Positions 27,497-36,192 of a DNA stretch of 64,000 nucleotides are shown here, in pieces. The stretch spans positions 79,250 to 143,249 of the forward strand of contig CALEYL010000062.1 in the NCBI GenBank assembly GCA_937926205.1. The letters run 5' to 3'. The translations under genes were made by a program, and so were the position numbers. How positions within the stretch are numbered: position 1 is the first letter of the stretch; every line of letters starts with the position of its first letter. The stretch comes from an uncultured Saprospiraceae bacterium. Its GTDB lineage: Bacteria > Bacteroidota > Bacteroidia > Chitinophagales > Saprospiraceae. The notes below the pieces were generated by a model, which did no database searches, was not told the DNA's origin, and saw nothing but the letters and a program-made list of their open reading frames with translations.

Positions 27497-29098
27497 GTGC
27501 CCTTTAAACAATTACCCGAAAAGTGGCTGTACGCGGCTGCCATCCTGCTTTTGTTTCCAGCTTTGCTCATCAACCTCGGGATGATGACTTTCATTGACGA
27601 TGAAGCCATTCGTTCCCTGGTCGCGCTGGAAATGAAATTGTCGGGCAATTACATCACCCCTACCATCCACGGGGCATTTTACTACAACAAACCACCGCTG
27701 TACAATTGGTTTTTGCTGCTTTTTTTCAATGCCTTTGGTCAGGTGAGCGAATGGACCGCGCGCGTCCCTACTCTGGTCTGTCTGCTCGGTTATGCCGCTA
27801 CGGTTTATGCCTATTTCCGAAAACACTTTGATGCCCGCACGGCATTCCTGAATGCTTTTTTTCTGATTACCTGCGGCAGGATTCTGTTCTGGGATTCCCT
27901 GCTAGGCCTCATTGACATCGGTTTTTCGTGGATTATTTTCACCTTGTTTATGGTCATTTTTCGCGAGTTCGAGCGGGGCAACTGGCGCAGGTTGTTTTTG
28001 ATATCCTACCTGCTGACCGCAGCCGGATTTTTAATGAAAGGCCTGCCCGCAGTGGTTTTCCAGGGCACGACTCTGTTGGTCTGGTTTATCGTTAAAGGCC
28101 AGTTCCGCCGCTTGTTTTCCATTTGGCATTTTGCAGGCGGGGCTTTGTTTCTGGCTGTCATCGGGGCTTACTACTTTGCTTATCACCAGTACAATTCTCT
28201 TGAAAATGTTTTTGCTACGCTGTTTTCAGAGTCGTCGAAACGCACGGTGGTACAATTTGGCTGGTGGAAAACGGTGCTGCATTTTTTCAGCTTCCCTTTT
28301 GAAATGGTCTATCATTTTCTGCCCTGGTCGCTGATGATTCTCTATTGCCTGCGCAAAGACCTGATGCAACGCCTTCGGGAACACCCCATTCTGTTGTTCA
28401 ATGCAGTGGCTTTTTTGTCCAATATCCTCATTTACTGGACTTCCCCGGAAGTATATCCGCGCTACCTGCTGATGCTGAACCCGCTGCTATTTTCTATATT
28501 TCTGTATTTCCATCCCCTGAATGAGGCGGCGCGAAGCTGGCAGTACAAAACCATCCGGGTGGTGGTGGTAGGTTTATGTGCCGGAATTGCGGCCCTAAGT
28601 TTTTCACCGCTGTTTCTGGAGCGTACGCAAGGAGTTGCTTACCTGTGGCTAAAAACGCTGCCCCTGGCCCTGTCGCTGGTGGTGCTTACTTATGGCATGT
28701 TCCGGCAACCAAAGCTGTTGCTGCCTTTAGCCGTTTTGGTCTTGTTGATTTTCAGAATTGGATTTAACTGGTTTGTATTACCCGATCGCCTTGCAGAAGA
28801 TTTTGGCACCCGCTGCCGCAGCACTTCCACAGCAGCCGGGAGTTTGTTCCCGGAACGGCCCATGTACGTCTTTAAAGAAATCGACATGCAGCCCACCAAT
28901 TCATTCTATCTGACCAATGCACGCGGAAAAATCATTCCGATTGTTGAGGAAATGAAGGACAGTTCGGCATTGTACATCATCAACCCGGGAGAAACACCGG
29001 GTCTGACCTATCAAAAGCTCGGCGAGTTTTTGGTACGCCACGGTAAACGCACCTATGACATCGGACAGCTTTACCCAAAAATTCCCGACGACAAATAG
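27497..29098 (+). CDS. Membrane glycosyltransferase, ArnT/GT39 type
   Basis: The start is GTG 27497; no ATG precedes the first membrane helix. The 533-residue protein has about 11-12 hydrophobic helices. The first periplasmic loop carries the acidic motif DDEA (TFIDDEAIRSLVALEM), typical of polyprenyl-phosphate-sugar-dependent GT-C enzymes such as ArnT and PMT. The last ~90 residues are a soluble periplasmic tail. It probably transfers a sugar from an undecaprenyl-phosphate donor to lipid A, protein or another surface acceptor. The acceptor is unknown. Its 3' end overlaps the convergent cysM by 28 bp. Confidence 0.82.
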   Translation: MPFKQLPEKWLYAAAILLLFPALLINLGMMTFIDDEAIRSLVALEMKLSGNYITPTIHGAFYYNKPPLYNWFLLLFFNAFGQVSEWTARVPTLVCLLGYAATVYAYFRKHFDARTAFLNAFFLITCGRILFWDSLLGLIDIGFSWIIFTLFMVIFREFERGNWRRLFLISYLLTAAGFLMKGLPAVVFQGTTLLVWFIVKGQFRRLFSIWHFAGGALFLAVIGAYYFAYHQYNSLENVFATLFSESSKRTVVQFGWWKTVLHFFSFPFEMVYHFLPWSLMILYCLRKDLMQRLREHPILLFNAVAFLSNILIYWTSPEVYPRYLLMLNPLLFSIFLYFHPLNEAARSWQYKTIRVVVVGLCAGIAALSFSPLFLERTQGVAYLWLKTLPLALSLVVLTYGMFRQPKLLLPLAVLVLLIFRIGFNWFVLPDRLAEDFGTRCRSTSTAAGSLFPERPMYVFKEIDMQPTNSFYLTNARGKIIPIVEEMKDSSALYIINPGETPGLTYQKLGEFLVRHGKRTYDIGQLYPKIPDDK

Positions 29099-29955
29099 CG
29101 GTCGCCCCGATCGCAGATGATGCAAACGATGACCCCGGAAGTGAGCGTTTTAGCCAGTTTGGCAGCAGCCGCCACCGATCCTCCGCTGCTCATGCCCCCG
29201 AAAATGGCTTCCTCTTTGGCCAGGCGCAACATCATTTCGGTCGCTTCGTCGCTGGAGACTTCAAGGGTGCGATCCACGCGGCTTGATTCGAATATTTTGG
29301 GCAGGTACTCCGGCGACCAGCGGCGGATGCCCGGGATGTTGTCGCCTTCTTTGGGTTGTACGCCTACGATTTCCACATTCGGGTTTTGTTCTTTCAGATA
29401 GCGGGAAACCCCCATGATGGTGCCGGTTGTTCCCATGGAAGAAACAAAGTGCGTGACTTTTCCCGCGGTGTCGCGCCAGATTTCAGGACCCGTGCTGCGG
29501 TAGTGCATGCCCCAGTTGTCGGCATTGGCAAACTGATCGAGCATGTAATACCCGCCTTGTTCGACCAGTTTTTCAGCGTATTCCCGCGAATATTCTATCC
29601 CGCCTGCTGAAGCCGGAGTCAGCACAACCTCGGCGCCAAAAGCCCGCATGGTTTGTACCCTTTCCTGAGTTGAATTATCGGGCATTACCAGAGTCATACC
29701 CAGTCCGTAAAGGCGGGCAATCATGGCCAATGCAATACCGGTATTCCCGCTGGTTGCTTCCACCAGCCGCGTTCCGGGTTTGATGTTGCCACGCTCCAGC
29801 GCACCCCTGATCATGCCGAGTGCCGCGCGGTCTTTGACACTGCCACCGGGGTTGTGGCCTTCCAGTTTGGCATAAACGCTTACCCCTGGTTTTTGAATCA
29901 CCTGGCGGATTTCAACCAAAGGCGTATTGCCAACAAAATCGAGTATAGATGCCAT
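29071..29955 (-). CDS. cysM: Cysteine synthase B (O-acetylserine sulfhydrylase)
   Basis: The 294-residue PLP enzyme makes cysteine from O-acetylserine and sulfide or thiosulfate. The PLP lysine is K41 in NPGGSVKDRAA. The phosphate- and substrate-binding loops TSGNTG (~69-73) and GTTGTIMG are present. The IPGIRRWSPEYLP segment and the short length favour the CysM branch over CysK. It follows rpe by 27 bp on the minus strand, probably in the same transcript. The final 28 bp overlap the 3' end of the convergent GT39-type gene. Confidence 0.92.
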   Translation of the reverse strand: MASILDFVGNTPLVEIRQVIQKPGVSVYAKLEGHNPGGSVKDRAALGMIRGALERGNIKPGTRLVEATSGNTGIALAMIARLYGLGMTLVMPDNSTQERVQTMRAFGAEVVLTPASAGGIEYSREYAEKLVEQGGYYMLDQFANADNWGMHYRSTGPEIWRDTAGKVTHFVSSMGTTGTIMGVSRYLKEQNPNVEIVGVQPKEGDNIPGIRRWSPEYLPKIFESSRVDRTLEVSSDEATEMMLRLAKEEAIFGGMSSGGSVAAAAKLAKTLTSGVIVCIICDRGDRYLSSGIFG

Positions 29956-29982
29956 ATTCAGATTATCGTCGTTGCTGTTGAA

Positions 29983-30657
29983 TTATACCAAAACCTCCAT
30001 TTTCCCAATTTCTTTCATGCTGCGGATGACTGCCCTCGGGTCGGCGGCGCCAAAAACACTGCTGCCGGCGACCAAAACATCGGCACCGGCCTGAAGCAGG
30101 CTTTCCGCATTTTGAAGCCCCACCCCACCGTCAATTTCAATGAGGGTTCGGGTATTTCGGGTGGTGATCATTTCTTTGAGTTTCCGGATTTTGGGCAGGG
30201 TCTGATAGATGAATTTCTGGCCTCCGAAACCTGGGTTGACCGACATCAGACAGACGAGGTCTATGTCTTCAATGAGGTCTTCCAGCAACTGGACCGGAGT
30301 ATGGGGATTTAAGGCCACGCCTGCTTTTGCGCCCGTTGCTTTGATCTGATGAACTACTTTGTGCAGGTGATCGCAAACCTCGTAGTGTACAGTAATGACA
30401 TCGGCCCCGGCATCGCGAAAGCGCTCTATATATTGATCCGGCTCCACGATCATGAGGTGAACATCAAGCGGTTTGCGGCACATTTTCCGGACAGCCTCTA
30501 TGACGAACATGCCAAAGGTAATGTTGGGTACGAAACGACCGTCCATAACGTCCAGATGGAGCCAATCGGCCTCGCTGTCGTTGACATGGTCGATTTCCGA
30601 CTGAAGCTTCGTAAAGTCGGCAGCCAGCAAGGAAGGAGCGATGAAATGTTGGCGCAT
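29983..30657 (-). CDS. rpe: Ribulose-phosphate 3-epimerase
   Basis: The start is ATG 30657 (MRQHFIAPSLLAADF), which is where the family begins; the frame stays open 9 codons further. The 224-residue TIM-barrel enzyme interconverts ribulose-5-phosphate and xylulose-5-phosphate in the pentose-phosphate pathway. Metal and catalytic motifs are present: HLDVMDGRFVPNITFG near residue 34, HLMIVEP, VNPGFGGQKF, EIDGGVG and VAGSSVFG. It leads a minus-strand pair with cysM. Confidence 0.95.
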   Translation of the reverse strand: MRQHFIAPSLLAADFTKLQSEIDHVNDSEADWLHLDVMDGRFVPNITFGMFVIEAVRKMCRKPLDVHLMIVEPDQYIERFRDAGADVITVHYEVCDHLHKVVHQIKATGAKAGVALNPHTPVQLLEDLIEDIDLVCLMSVNPGFGGQKFIYQTLPKIRKLKEMITTRNTRTLIEIDGGVGLQNAESLLQAGADVLVAGSSVFGAADPRAVIRSMKEIGKMEVLV

Positions 30658-30827
30658 GATGATGGTATTTGATTTAGTCTGCAAAATAAGCCGAAAACTT
30701 TCTTACCTGTTACAAAAGACAAATCCTTATCAATTCGTTAAGGAAGATAGTATTGATCAGGTAATGAATCCACTCAAGGTTTTTGCCTGATATTTTACAC
30801 GCTTCTTAAACACAACACAATCGGCTT

Positions 30828-33755
30828 ATGAAAAGAGCGCTGCTGCTCACAGCTGCGGGTATTGCCCTGTTTATTCAGGTGCTGCCCGGGCAACCAACTG
30901 CTGAATGGCGTCCCGTCAACACGCAGGGAATGGGGTTTGTTGATGGTTTGCTGGTCCACCCCTTCAGCGGGGAAACGTATGTGCGAACAGACGTTGGCGG
31001 ACTTTTTAAATGGTACGGCGCCTTTTGGGGCAACCTCACCGACGGCATCACCTTCACAGAAAATAAACGGATAGCCAATGTTGAAAGTTTTGCCCTTGAC
31101 TACAATACCAGCCAGGATACCCAGGTTATTTACGCCGTTTCCGGCAATGGGTTGCCTTCCTACCTGATCAAAAGCGAAAACAATGGCATCAACTGGGCGG
31201 TCATGGGTGGCTGGCCCGGCAATGAAGTGGAAGTCAGGGGGAATTCACAGTGGAAACATGTGGGCGAGCGACTCGCCGTGGATCCCAATGACGGCAATGT
31301 CCTCTATTACGGCTCACGCAGAAACGGACTGCTGCGCAGCAACAACGCTGGTGCTGACTGGGCAATGGTCGATACTTTCCCCGTTACTGGCGGCAACGGT
31401 GGGTTGCTGGTACAGGGCGGGCTGAGCTTTGTGGTTTTTGATCCTACCGAACTGGAAGAGATCAAGGAACAACTCGTTTCCAAAAACATTTATGTCGGCG
31501 TAATTGAAGGTGGCGTCTGGCGCAGCAGCGATGGCGGGCAGTCTTTCTGTTACCTTTCCGGCGGCCCCGACACCTCTTATTACATGCCTGTGCGGGCAAC
31601 GTTTAGCGCTGGCAAGTTGATTGTTGCTTACCAGGCAGCAGGAGACATCCCGGATGGCGCCATCTGGCAGTTTGAACCGGGCGACAGTTGCTCGCTTGGA
31701 ACATGGACAGATAAGACTCCGGGGCTGTCCACCAGCTTCGGGTGCCCCATCTATTCCACCTTTCCCTACAATGCCGTGAGTGTAAGCCCGGGAAATCCTG
31801 ATGTTGTGGCGGCTGTTGCCAGGGGATATACCCCGCGTAAGATCTTTTTTACAGAGAACTTCAGCGACGACAACCCCGTCTGGAAAATCATTTCAGACGA
31901 ACCCGCAGAATTTTATCAGTCCTGTCTTTCCGATTACCGGCCTTCATCCATAGTTGTGCCGCCCTGGGGGTATGGACTCAGTCATCCATATGAACAGGCC
32001 GGCGGCATTGCTTTTAACCCTCTGGATTCCAGCAGCATTTATGTTGCTACCGGACATGCCATGTACCGGGTAGAAAACTACAACTCCGATTCAGTACGCG
32101 TTGTCGCAGCGGATTTCATGCTGGGGTTGGAAGAACTCCATGTGAACCAGATCATTGCGCCACCCAGCGTAGAAGGCAACCGCTTTTTTACGGCGGTATC
32201 CGACATGCTGGGCTTCGGCTATGCGAGTCCGGATACTGTTCCTGCTGAAAAAATCATCCGGGAGTGGGAAGGCAATGGCCTTAGCCTTGCCTATTGCGCT
32301 CAAAATCCAACAACGGTTGCCATTGTCGGCAGCGACCCCGGTAGTCCGGCCACCAACAAGCAATGCCTGATTTCACACGATGGCGGGCTTACCTGGAGTG
32401 ATTTCTGGACAGAGGCAGCGAGCTGTGCCGATGCGCCCTGGGGAGGAAACATAGCCCTTTCGGCCACCGATTCATTAAACATGGTGTGGGTACCCGAATT
32501 CCGAAGTTATACAAATTGTCCCTCGGGCCCCGTCGTCAACCACCCCAGATATACCACAGACGGCGGGCTTACCTGGACGATATGCGACAGCATCAGTTTT
32601 CGGGACGGCAATTTCCCTTTTACCCTGAACAGTACTTTTAACATCGGTAAATTTCTGGAAAGCGATAAAGTGAACGGCAATCGCTTTTATTACTATGCCA
32701 TTCCGGTTGATACGGCGTTCAGCGCTCAAATCTGGGCAAGTGCCGACGGCGGCGCCACCTGGTCGAAAACCTGCCAGGATTGTTTGCCTGTTACCCAAAA
32801 CGGCCAACTGAAGGCCAATCCCTATAAAGAAGGCGATTTGTGGTTTGCCCCTTACGCTGAAAATGCCCTGGAAACCGATACTACGGGCGCCCGATTCAAA
32901 TTGTGGCACAGCATGAACGGCGGCATAAGCTGGGACACCATTTCGGGGATGGATACCATTTATCATTTCGGGCTGGGCGCGCCCGCGGATGGTTCCCCTG
33001 AAGCAACCCTGTTTGTCCACGGCGTGCTCAACCAGGTAGAGGGGGTCTATTTCAGTGCCGATAATGGTGCAACTTTCGCCGATATTACCGGTACGGCCAA
33101 TTTCCCCCTTGGGCTTATTACCAATATCGAAGGTGATTTGCGGCAGGAGGGGCGTGTTTATTTAGCGACAGGAGGCCGGGGAGCATTTTATGCCGAGGTA
33201 CTGCAGACGCCCCTTCGCGTGGCATTTGCGGAGCCCTTGAAAGCAACGAGAGCAGGTGAAGAGGTGTTGCTCACCTGGGCGACCGCTTCAGAAATCAACC
33301 ATGACCGTTTTGAAATAGAGCGAATTGCCCTGGCGTCAAACCGCATAACGGGTGATTTTGAGCCTATTGGATCCGTTGCCAGCCAGGGAAATTCGCTTGA
33401 TTTGCAGGGCTACCACTTCATCGACTCTGAACCGGAAACCGGCACGAACTGCTACCGCCTGCGCAGTATTGACCTCGACGGGAGTTTCGAGTATTCCAAC
33501 ATCGCCTGTGTGCGTTTCGATGCCGGCGGAACCATGAGCGTGTATCCGAATCCAAGCCGCGGAAGTCTGGAAATCAGGGTAGAAAAACCGGATGCGCCAC
33601 TGGTGCTTACTTTGAACGACATTACCGGGAGGCTGTTGTTCTCAAAAACCATGGGTCTGGATGGTCGGCTGACACTCGATTTGTCAGCCCTTCAAAATGG
33701 AGTATACCTGCTTCGCACAAATGAATGGACGGAACGGGTAGTATTGGCGAAATAG
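30828..33755 (+). CDS. T9SS-secreted GH74-like glycosidase (xyloglucanase type)
   Basis: The 975-residue exported protein has a signal peptide (MKRALLLTAAGIALFIQVLPGQ). Its N-terminal block resembles GH74 xyloglucanases: GFVDGLLVHP, then YVRTDVGGLFKW with the candidate catalytic Asp at D55. RLAVDPNDGNVLYYGSRRNGLLRS follows near residue 150. Asp-box-type repeats continue through a two-propeller body. From about residue 800 there is a linker domain (VLLTWATASEINHDRFEIER), then a type A sorting domain (SVYPNPSRGSLEIRV; QNGVYLLRTNEW). The predicted role is cleavage of a beta-glucan such as xyloglucan at the cell surface or outside. The second catalytic Asp was not located with certainty. Confidence 0.82.
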   Translation: MKRALLLTAAGIALFIQVLPGQPTAEWRPVNTQGMGFVDGLLVHPFSGETYVRTDVGGLFKWYGAFWGNLTDGITFTENKRIANVESFALDYNTSQDTQVIYAVSGNGLPSYLIKSENNGINWAVMGGWPGNEVEVRGNSQWKHVGERLAVDPNDGNVLYYGSRRNGLLRSNNAGADWAMVDTFPVTGGNGGLLVQGGLSFVVFDPTELEEIKEQLVSKNIYVGVIEGGVWRSSDGGQSFCYLSGGPDTSYYMPVRATFSAGKLIVAYQAAGDIPDGAIWQFEPGDSCSLGTWTDKTPGLSTSFGCPIYSTFPYNAVSVSPGNPDVVAAVARGYTPRKIFFTENFSDDNPVWKIISDEPAEFYQSCLSDYRPSSIVVPPWGYGLSHPYEQAGGIAFNPLDSSSIYVATGHAMYRVENYNSDSVRVVAADFMLGLEELHVNQIIAPPSVEGNRFFTAVSDMLGFGYASPDTVPAEKIIREWEGNGLSLAYCAQNPTTVAIVGSDPGSPATNKQCLISHDGGLTWSDFWTEAASCADAPWGGNIALSATDSLNMVWVPEFRSYTNCPSGPVVNHPRYTTDGGLTWTICDSISFRDGNFPFTLNSTFNIGKFLESDKVNGNRFYYYAIPVDTAFSAQIWASADGGATWSKTCQDCLPVTQNGQLKANPYKEGDLWFAPYAENALETDTTGARFKLWHSMNGGISWDTISGMDTIYHFGLGAPADGSPEATLFVHGVLNQVEGVYFSADNGATFADITGTANFPLGLITNIEGDLRQEGRVYLATGGRGAFYAEVLQTPLRVAFAEPLKATRAGEEVLLTWATASEINHDRFEIERIALASNRITGDFEPIGSVASQGNSLDLQGYHFIDSEPETGTNCYRLRSIDLDGSFEYSNIACVRFDAGGTMSVYPNPSRGSLEIRVEKPDAPLVLTLNDITGRLLFSKTMGLDGRLTLDLSALQNGVYLLRTNEWTERVVLAK

Positions 33756-34031
33756 TCAGTCAGAGCTGACAAGGGCTTCTGACTTCAAGCGCTCAAGCTC
33801 CTCTTTCAGCCATTTGTCGAGGTTTTTATACCAGGCCAAATGCAGCGAAGTTTTTCCACAGCCGCCGGGATCTGTGGGGCAAGCCGTATATTTCCACTGT
33901 TTGCCGCAGGATGGGCAGCGCCCGGCCGTATCAAAGGTGTTCCACACGGTGCCACAGGAACACTGCCAGTGGGGATGGCCATCGGGCTGCCAACTGCATT
34001 TTGGACATTCTATTTTTACATTTCCGGACAT
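33756..34031 (-). CDS. Small double zinc-ribbon protein
   Basis: The start is ATG 34031 (MSGNVKIECPKC), two bases after the stop of the DUF192 gene; the open frame runs further upstream but without conserved sequence. The 91-residue product has cysteine pairs of the zinc-ribbon type: CPKC, CSCGTVW, CPSCGKQW and a later CPTDPGGCG. A charged helical tail closes it. It could bind nucleic acid or protein; the exact role is unknown. Its stop abuts the convergent GH74-like gene with no spacer. Confidence 0.75.
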   Translation of the reverse strand: MSGNVKIECPKCSWQPDGHPHWQCSCGTVWNTFDTAGRCPSCGKQWKYTACPTDPGGCGKTSLHLAWYKNLDKWLKEELERLKSEALVSSD

Positions 34032-34033
34032 AA

Positions 34034-34594
34034 TCAGCCTGCTGGTGGTGTGCGTTGATATTTGATAAAATGGCCTTCTTTGATCTCGTGCCGGTCGCAA
34101 TAGCCGCCATTTACTTCAAGGACATAGAGCGCCGGCTGTGAAGAAGGCACCTGGTCGAGCGTTTGCGGAACAGCATTTTTCCGGATGGTAACAATGCGGA
34201 AATTTTCATCAATAAAAATTATGTCGAGGGGAATATAGGTGTTGAGCATCCAAAAAGCCTGCATTTCCTGCCGCTCCATCAGGAACAGCATGCCTTGTTC
34301 TTCCTCCATCGAGCGGCGCCACATCATACCCCGTGTACGATCATCATCTGTTTCTGCGATCTCAATATCGATGCTGGCCAGCACATTGCTCGAAGTTTCA
34401 TCCAGAAACTGAAGGGTGCCTTCTTTTTGAAATTTTGGGCCCATGTTCTTTTTTGCGTGTGGCAAAACTGAATAAATAAGACCGATCAGAGCAGGTATCA
34501 ACAACAACATCAAAATCAACGTCATGCGACGGCGTTTCGCGCTTGGCGGCGGTGTTGATGGCCGGCGAGCGGCAGTTTTTCCTGAAGTAGCCAT
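34034..34594 (-). CDS. DUF192 domain protein, membrane-anchored
   Basis: The 186-residue protein has one N-terminal membrane helix (MTLILMLLLIPALIGLIYSVL) after a basic cytoplasmic stretch. A DUF192 domain follows at about residues 75-180. The family signatures are visible: RTRGMMWRRSMEEEQGMLFLM, FWMLNTYIPLDIIFID and ALYVLEVNGGYCDRHEI. DUF192 proteins are small exported beta-rich proteins with no established biochemical role. It sits 34 bp after the APC permease and is followed at 2 bp by the zinc-ribbon gene, so all three may be cotranscribed. Confidence 0.85.
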   Translation of the reverse strand: MATSGKTAARRPSTPPPSAKRRRMTLILMLLLIPALIGLIYSVLPHAKKNMGPKFQKEGTLQFLDETSSNVLASIDIEIAETDDDRTRGMMWRRSMEEEQGMLFLMERQEMQAFWMLNTYIPLDIIFIDENFRIVTIRKNAVPQTLDQVPSSQPALYVLEVNGGYCDRHEIKEGHFIKYQRTPPAG

Positions 34595-34628
34595 AAGAAG
34601 TTTCTTCTTTTGCAGCGAAGATATAACT

Positions 34629-35945
34629 CTACAATATATTTTTTTGAACTAAACGCCCCTTTCGTTCATGACGGCGGTTCCACCAGTAAGAACCTGCTCC
34701 CAAACCGACGTTCACAAAGCCCCAAAGACTGTTTTCTGGTTCTTCGCGAATCAACACCGTCAGCATCCAGACACTGAATAAAAGGAATAATATCTGAAAA
34801 AGGGGATATAAAGGGCTGCGATATCCTTGTGGCGCTCCTTCCCGAAAACGCATGATGATCACGCCGGCAACAGTAAGGGTGGTAAAAAGCTGAAGGATAA
34901 AACCACTGTAGAATAGTATTTTTTCAAAGGAACTTGTCAGCACCATAAAACTGCTGATGGCTGTTTGCAGCCAGATGGCCCGGACCGGAATGCCTCTGGA
35001 GTTGTCTTTGCCAAAAAATCGCCAGATCTGAAAATCGTTGGCCATGGCGCGCACAACCCGTGGCCCGACCCAGGTCATGGCACTGATGCTGGCGATGAGC
35101 AGCATGGCGATGAGCAGACTGACAATGCGCCCTGCCTGTTCGCCAAACATACGTTCTGTCACCACCAGAGCAATATCGAGTTTGCCCTGCAGTGCCGCAA
35201 CAGGCGCCTGCAAAAGAAACGACAACTGTAAGGCGATGAAGAGAATACTGACCAGAATGGTGCCTCCAACCAAAGCCCGGGGCAGGTTCCGGGAAGGCGT
35301 TTTGATTTCTTCCACAATATAAGCCGCTGCATTCCAGCCCGAAAACGCATACATGACATAAAGGAGCAGTACGGTGTAAGAGGAGTTGGTGATTTCCGAT
35401 TGCCAGCCATTGCTCCAATCGAGGGCGTGGTCATGTGGCGCTGGTTGCAGTCCCATCCAGACAAGAAAAGCGAGCAACAACAATTTCAGCAGGGTAAAAC
35501 TGTTTTGAAAAATACTGCTTTGCCGGATGCTGAAAGAATGTGCAAGAGCGATACAAAAAATGGTAAAAATTGCGATCCATTGCTTTGGGATCAGGAACAT
35601 TGGTTCCAGATAAACTGCCATGGCCATGGCAGCCAGTGCAATGGAAGCCGAAAACCCGACACTGAGTGAAACCCAGCCGGAAAGATAGCCTACAAAAGGG
35701 TGATAAATTCTGGATAAAAAATGGTATTCGCCCCCTGAGCGTGGAAGACGGGCGCCCAATTCAGCATAACTGAAGGCGCCAAAAAGGGCTATCAGCCCAC
35801 CGATCACCCATACAGAAAGAATGGTCCACGTATTTTGCAGGTACTTCAACTGAAGCCCCAATGTGGTAAAGACGCCCGTCCCTACCATGTTTGCCACTAC
35901 AATAGCGGCAGCGCTTCCCCATCCGATTTTCCTGTGCTGCTGCAT
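34629..35945 (-). CDS. APC-family amino-acid permease
   Basis: The 438-residue polytopic protein has about 12 hydrophobic helices. The conserved first helix of APC transporters is clear (GWGSAAAIVVANMVGTGVFTTLG), where the unwound G-x-G region binds the substrate amino group. Helix 2-3 sequence FSYAELGARLPRSGGEYHFL is the second family block, and the helix 6 region reads YAFSGWNAAAYIVEEIKTPSRNLPRAL. It is an inner-membrane amino acid/polyamine transporter of unknown substrate. A -7 element lies 62 bp upstream. Confidence 0.9.
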   Translation of the reverse strand: MQQHRKIGWGSAAAIVVANMVGTGVFTTLGLQLKYLQNTWTILSVWVIGGLIALFGAFSYAELGARLPRSGGEYHFLSRIYHPFVGYLSGWVSLSVGFSASIALAAMAMAVYLEPMFLIPKQWIAIFTIFCIALAHSFSIRQSSIFQNSFTLLKLLLLAFLVWMGLQPAPHDHALDWSNGWQSEITNSSYTVLLLYVMYAFSGWNAAAYIVEEIKTPSRNLPRALVGGTILVSILFIALQLSFLLQAPVAALQGKLDIALVVTERMFGEQAGRIVSLLIAMLLIASISAMTWVGPRVVRAMANDFQIWRFFGKDNSRGIPVRAIWLQTAISSFMVLTSSFEKILFYSGFILQLFTTLTVAGVIIMRFREGAPQGYRSPLYPLFQILFLLFSVWMLTVLIREEPENSLWGFVNVGLGAGSYWWNRRHERKGRLVQKNIL

Positions 35946-36006
35946 AAATTCACTTCAACGGACATTGGCTTTCCGGTAATGGGCCTTGTCATGCAAAAAC
36001 AAACGG

Positions 36007-36014
36007 CAAAAGTA
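36007..36014 (-). promoter_or_regulatory. -7 element for the permease gene
   Basis: On the minus strand TACTTTTG (36014-36007) matches TAnnTTTG, 62 bp before the permease ATG. No convincing -33 box was seen. Confidence 0.4.
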
Positions 36015-36134
36015 GGCCAATTGAACCGTTCTTCCTGCGCTTTAACGAAAGGATAACGCCTGAGATTCAGGGCTGCACAACCTTCGTTAAAATACAATTC
36101 ATCCCATTCAGGACTTTCAAAAAAAAATGCCCCT

Positions 36135-36142
36135 TATCTTTA
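36135..36142 (+). promoter_or_regulatory. Probable -7 element for the metallophosphoesterase gene
   Basis: TATCTTTA differs from TAnnTTTG at the last base and lies 50 bp before ATG 36193. The two divergent promoters share the 36.0-36.15 kb region. Confidence 0.35.
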
Positions 36143-36192
36143 GCCCTTTAATTTCTTATTCTTCTGCCTCAGGCGGATAAAAAATTGACACC

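Noticed and set aside
34034..34100. Longer start of the zinc-ribbon gene at 34100
   Set aside because: The extra residues overlap the end of the DUF192 gene and lack conservation; ATG 34031, two bases after that stop, fits better.
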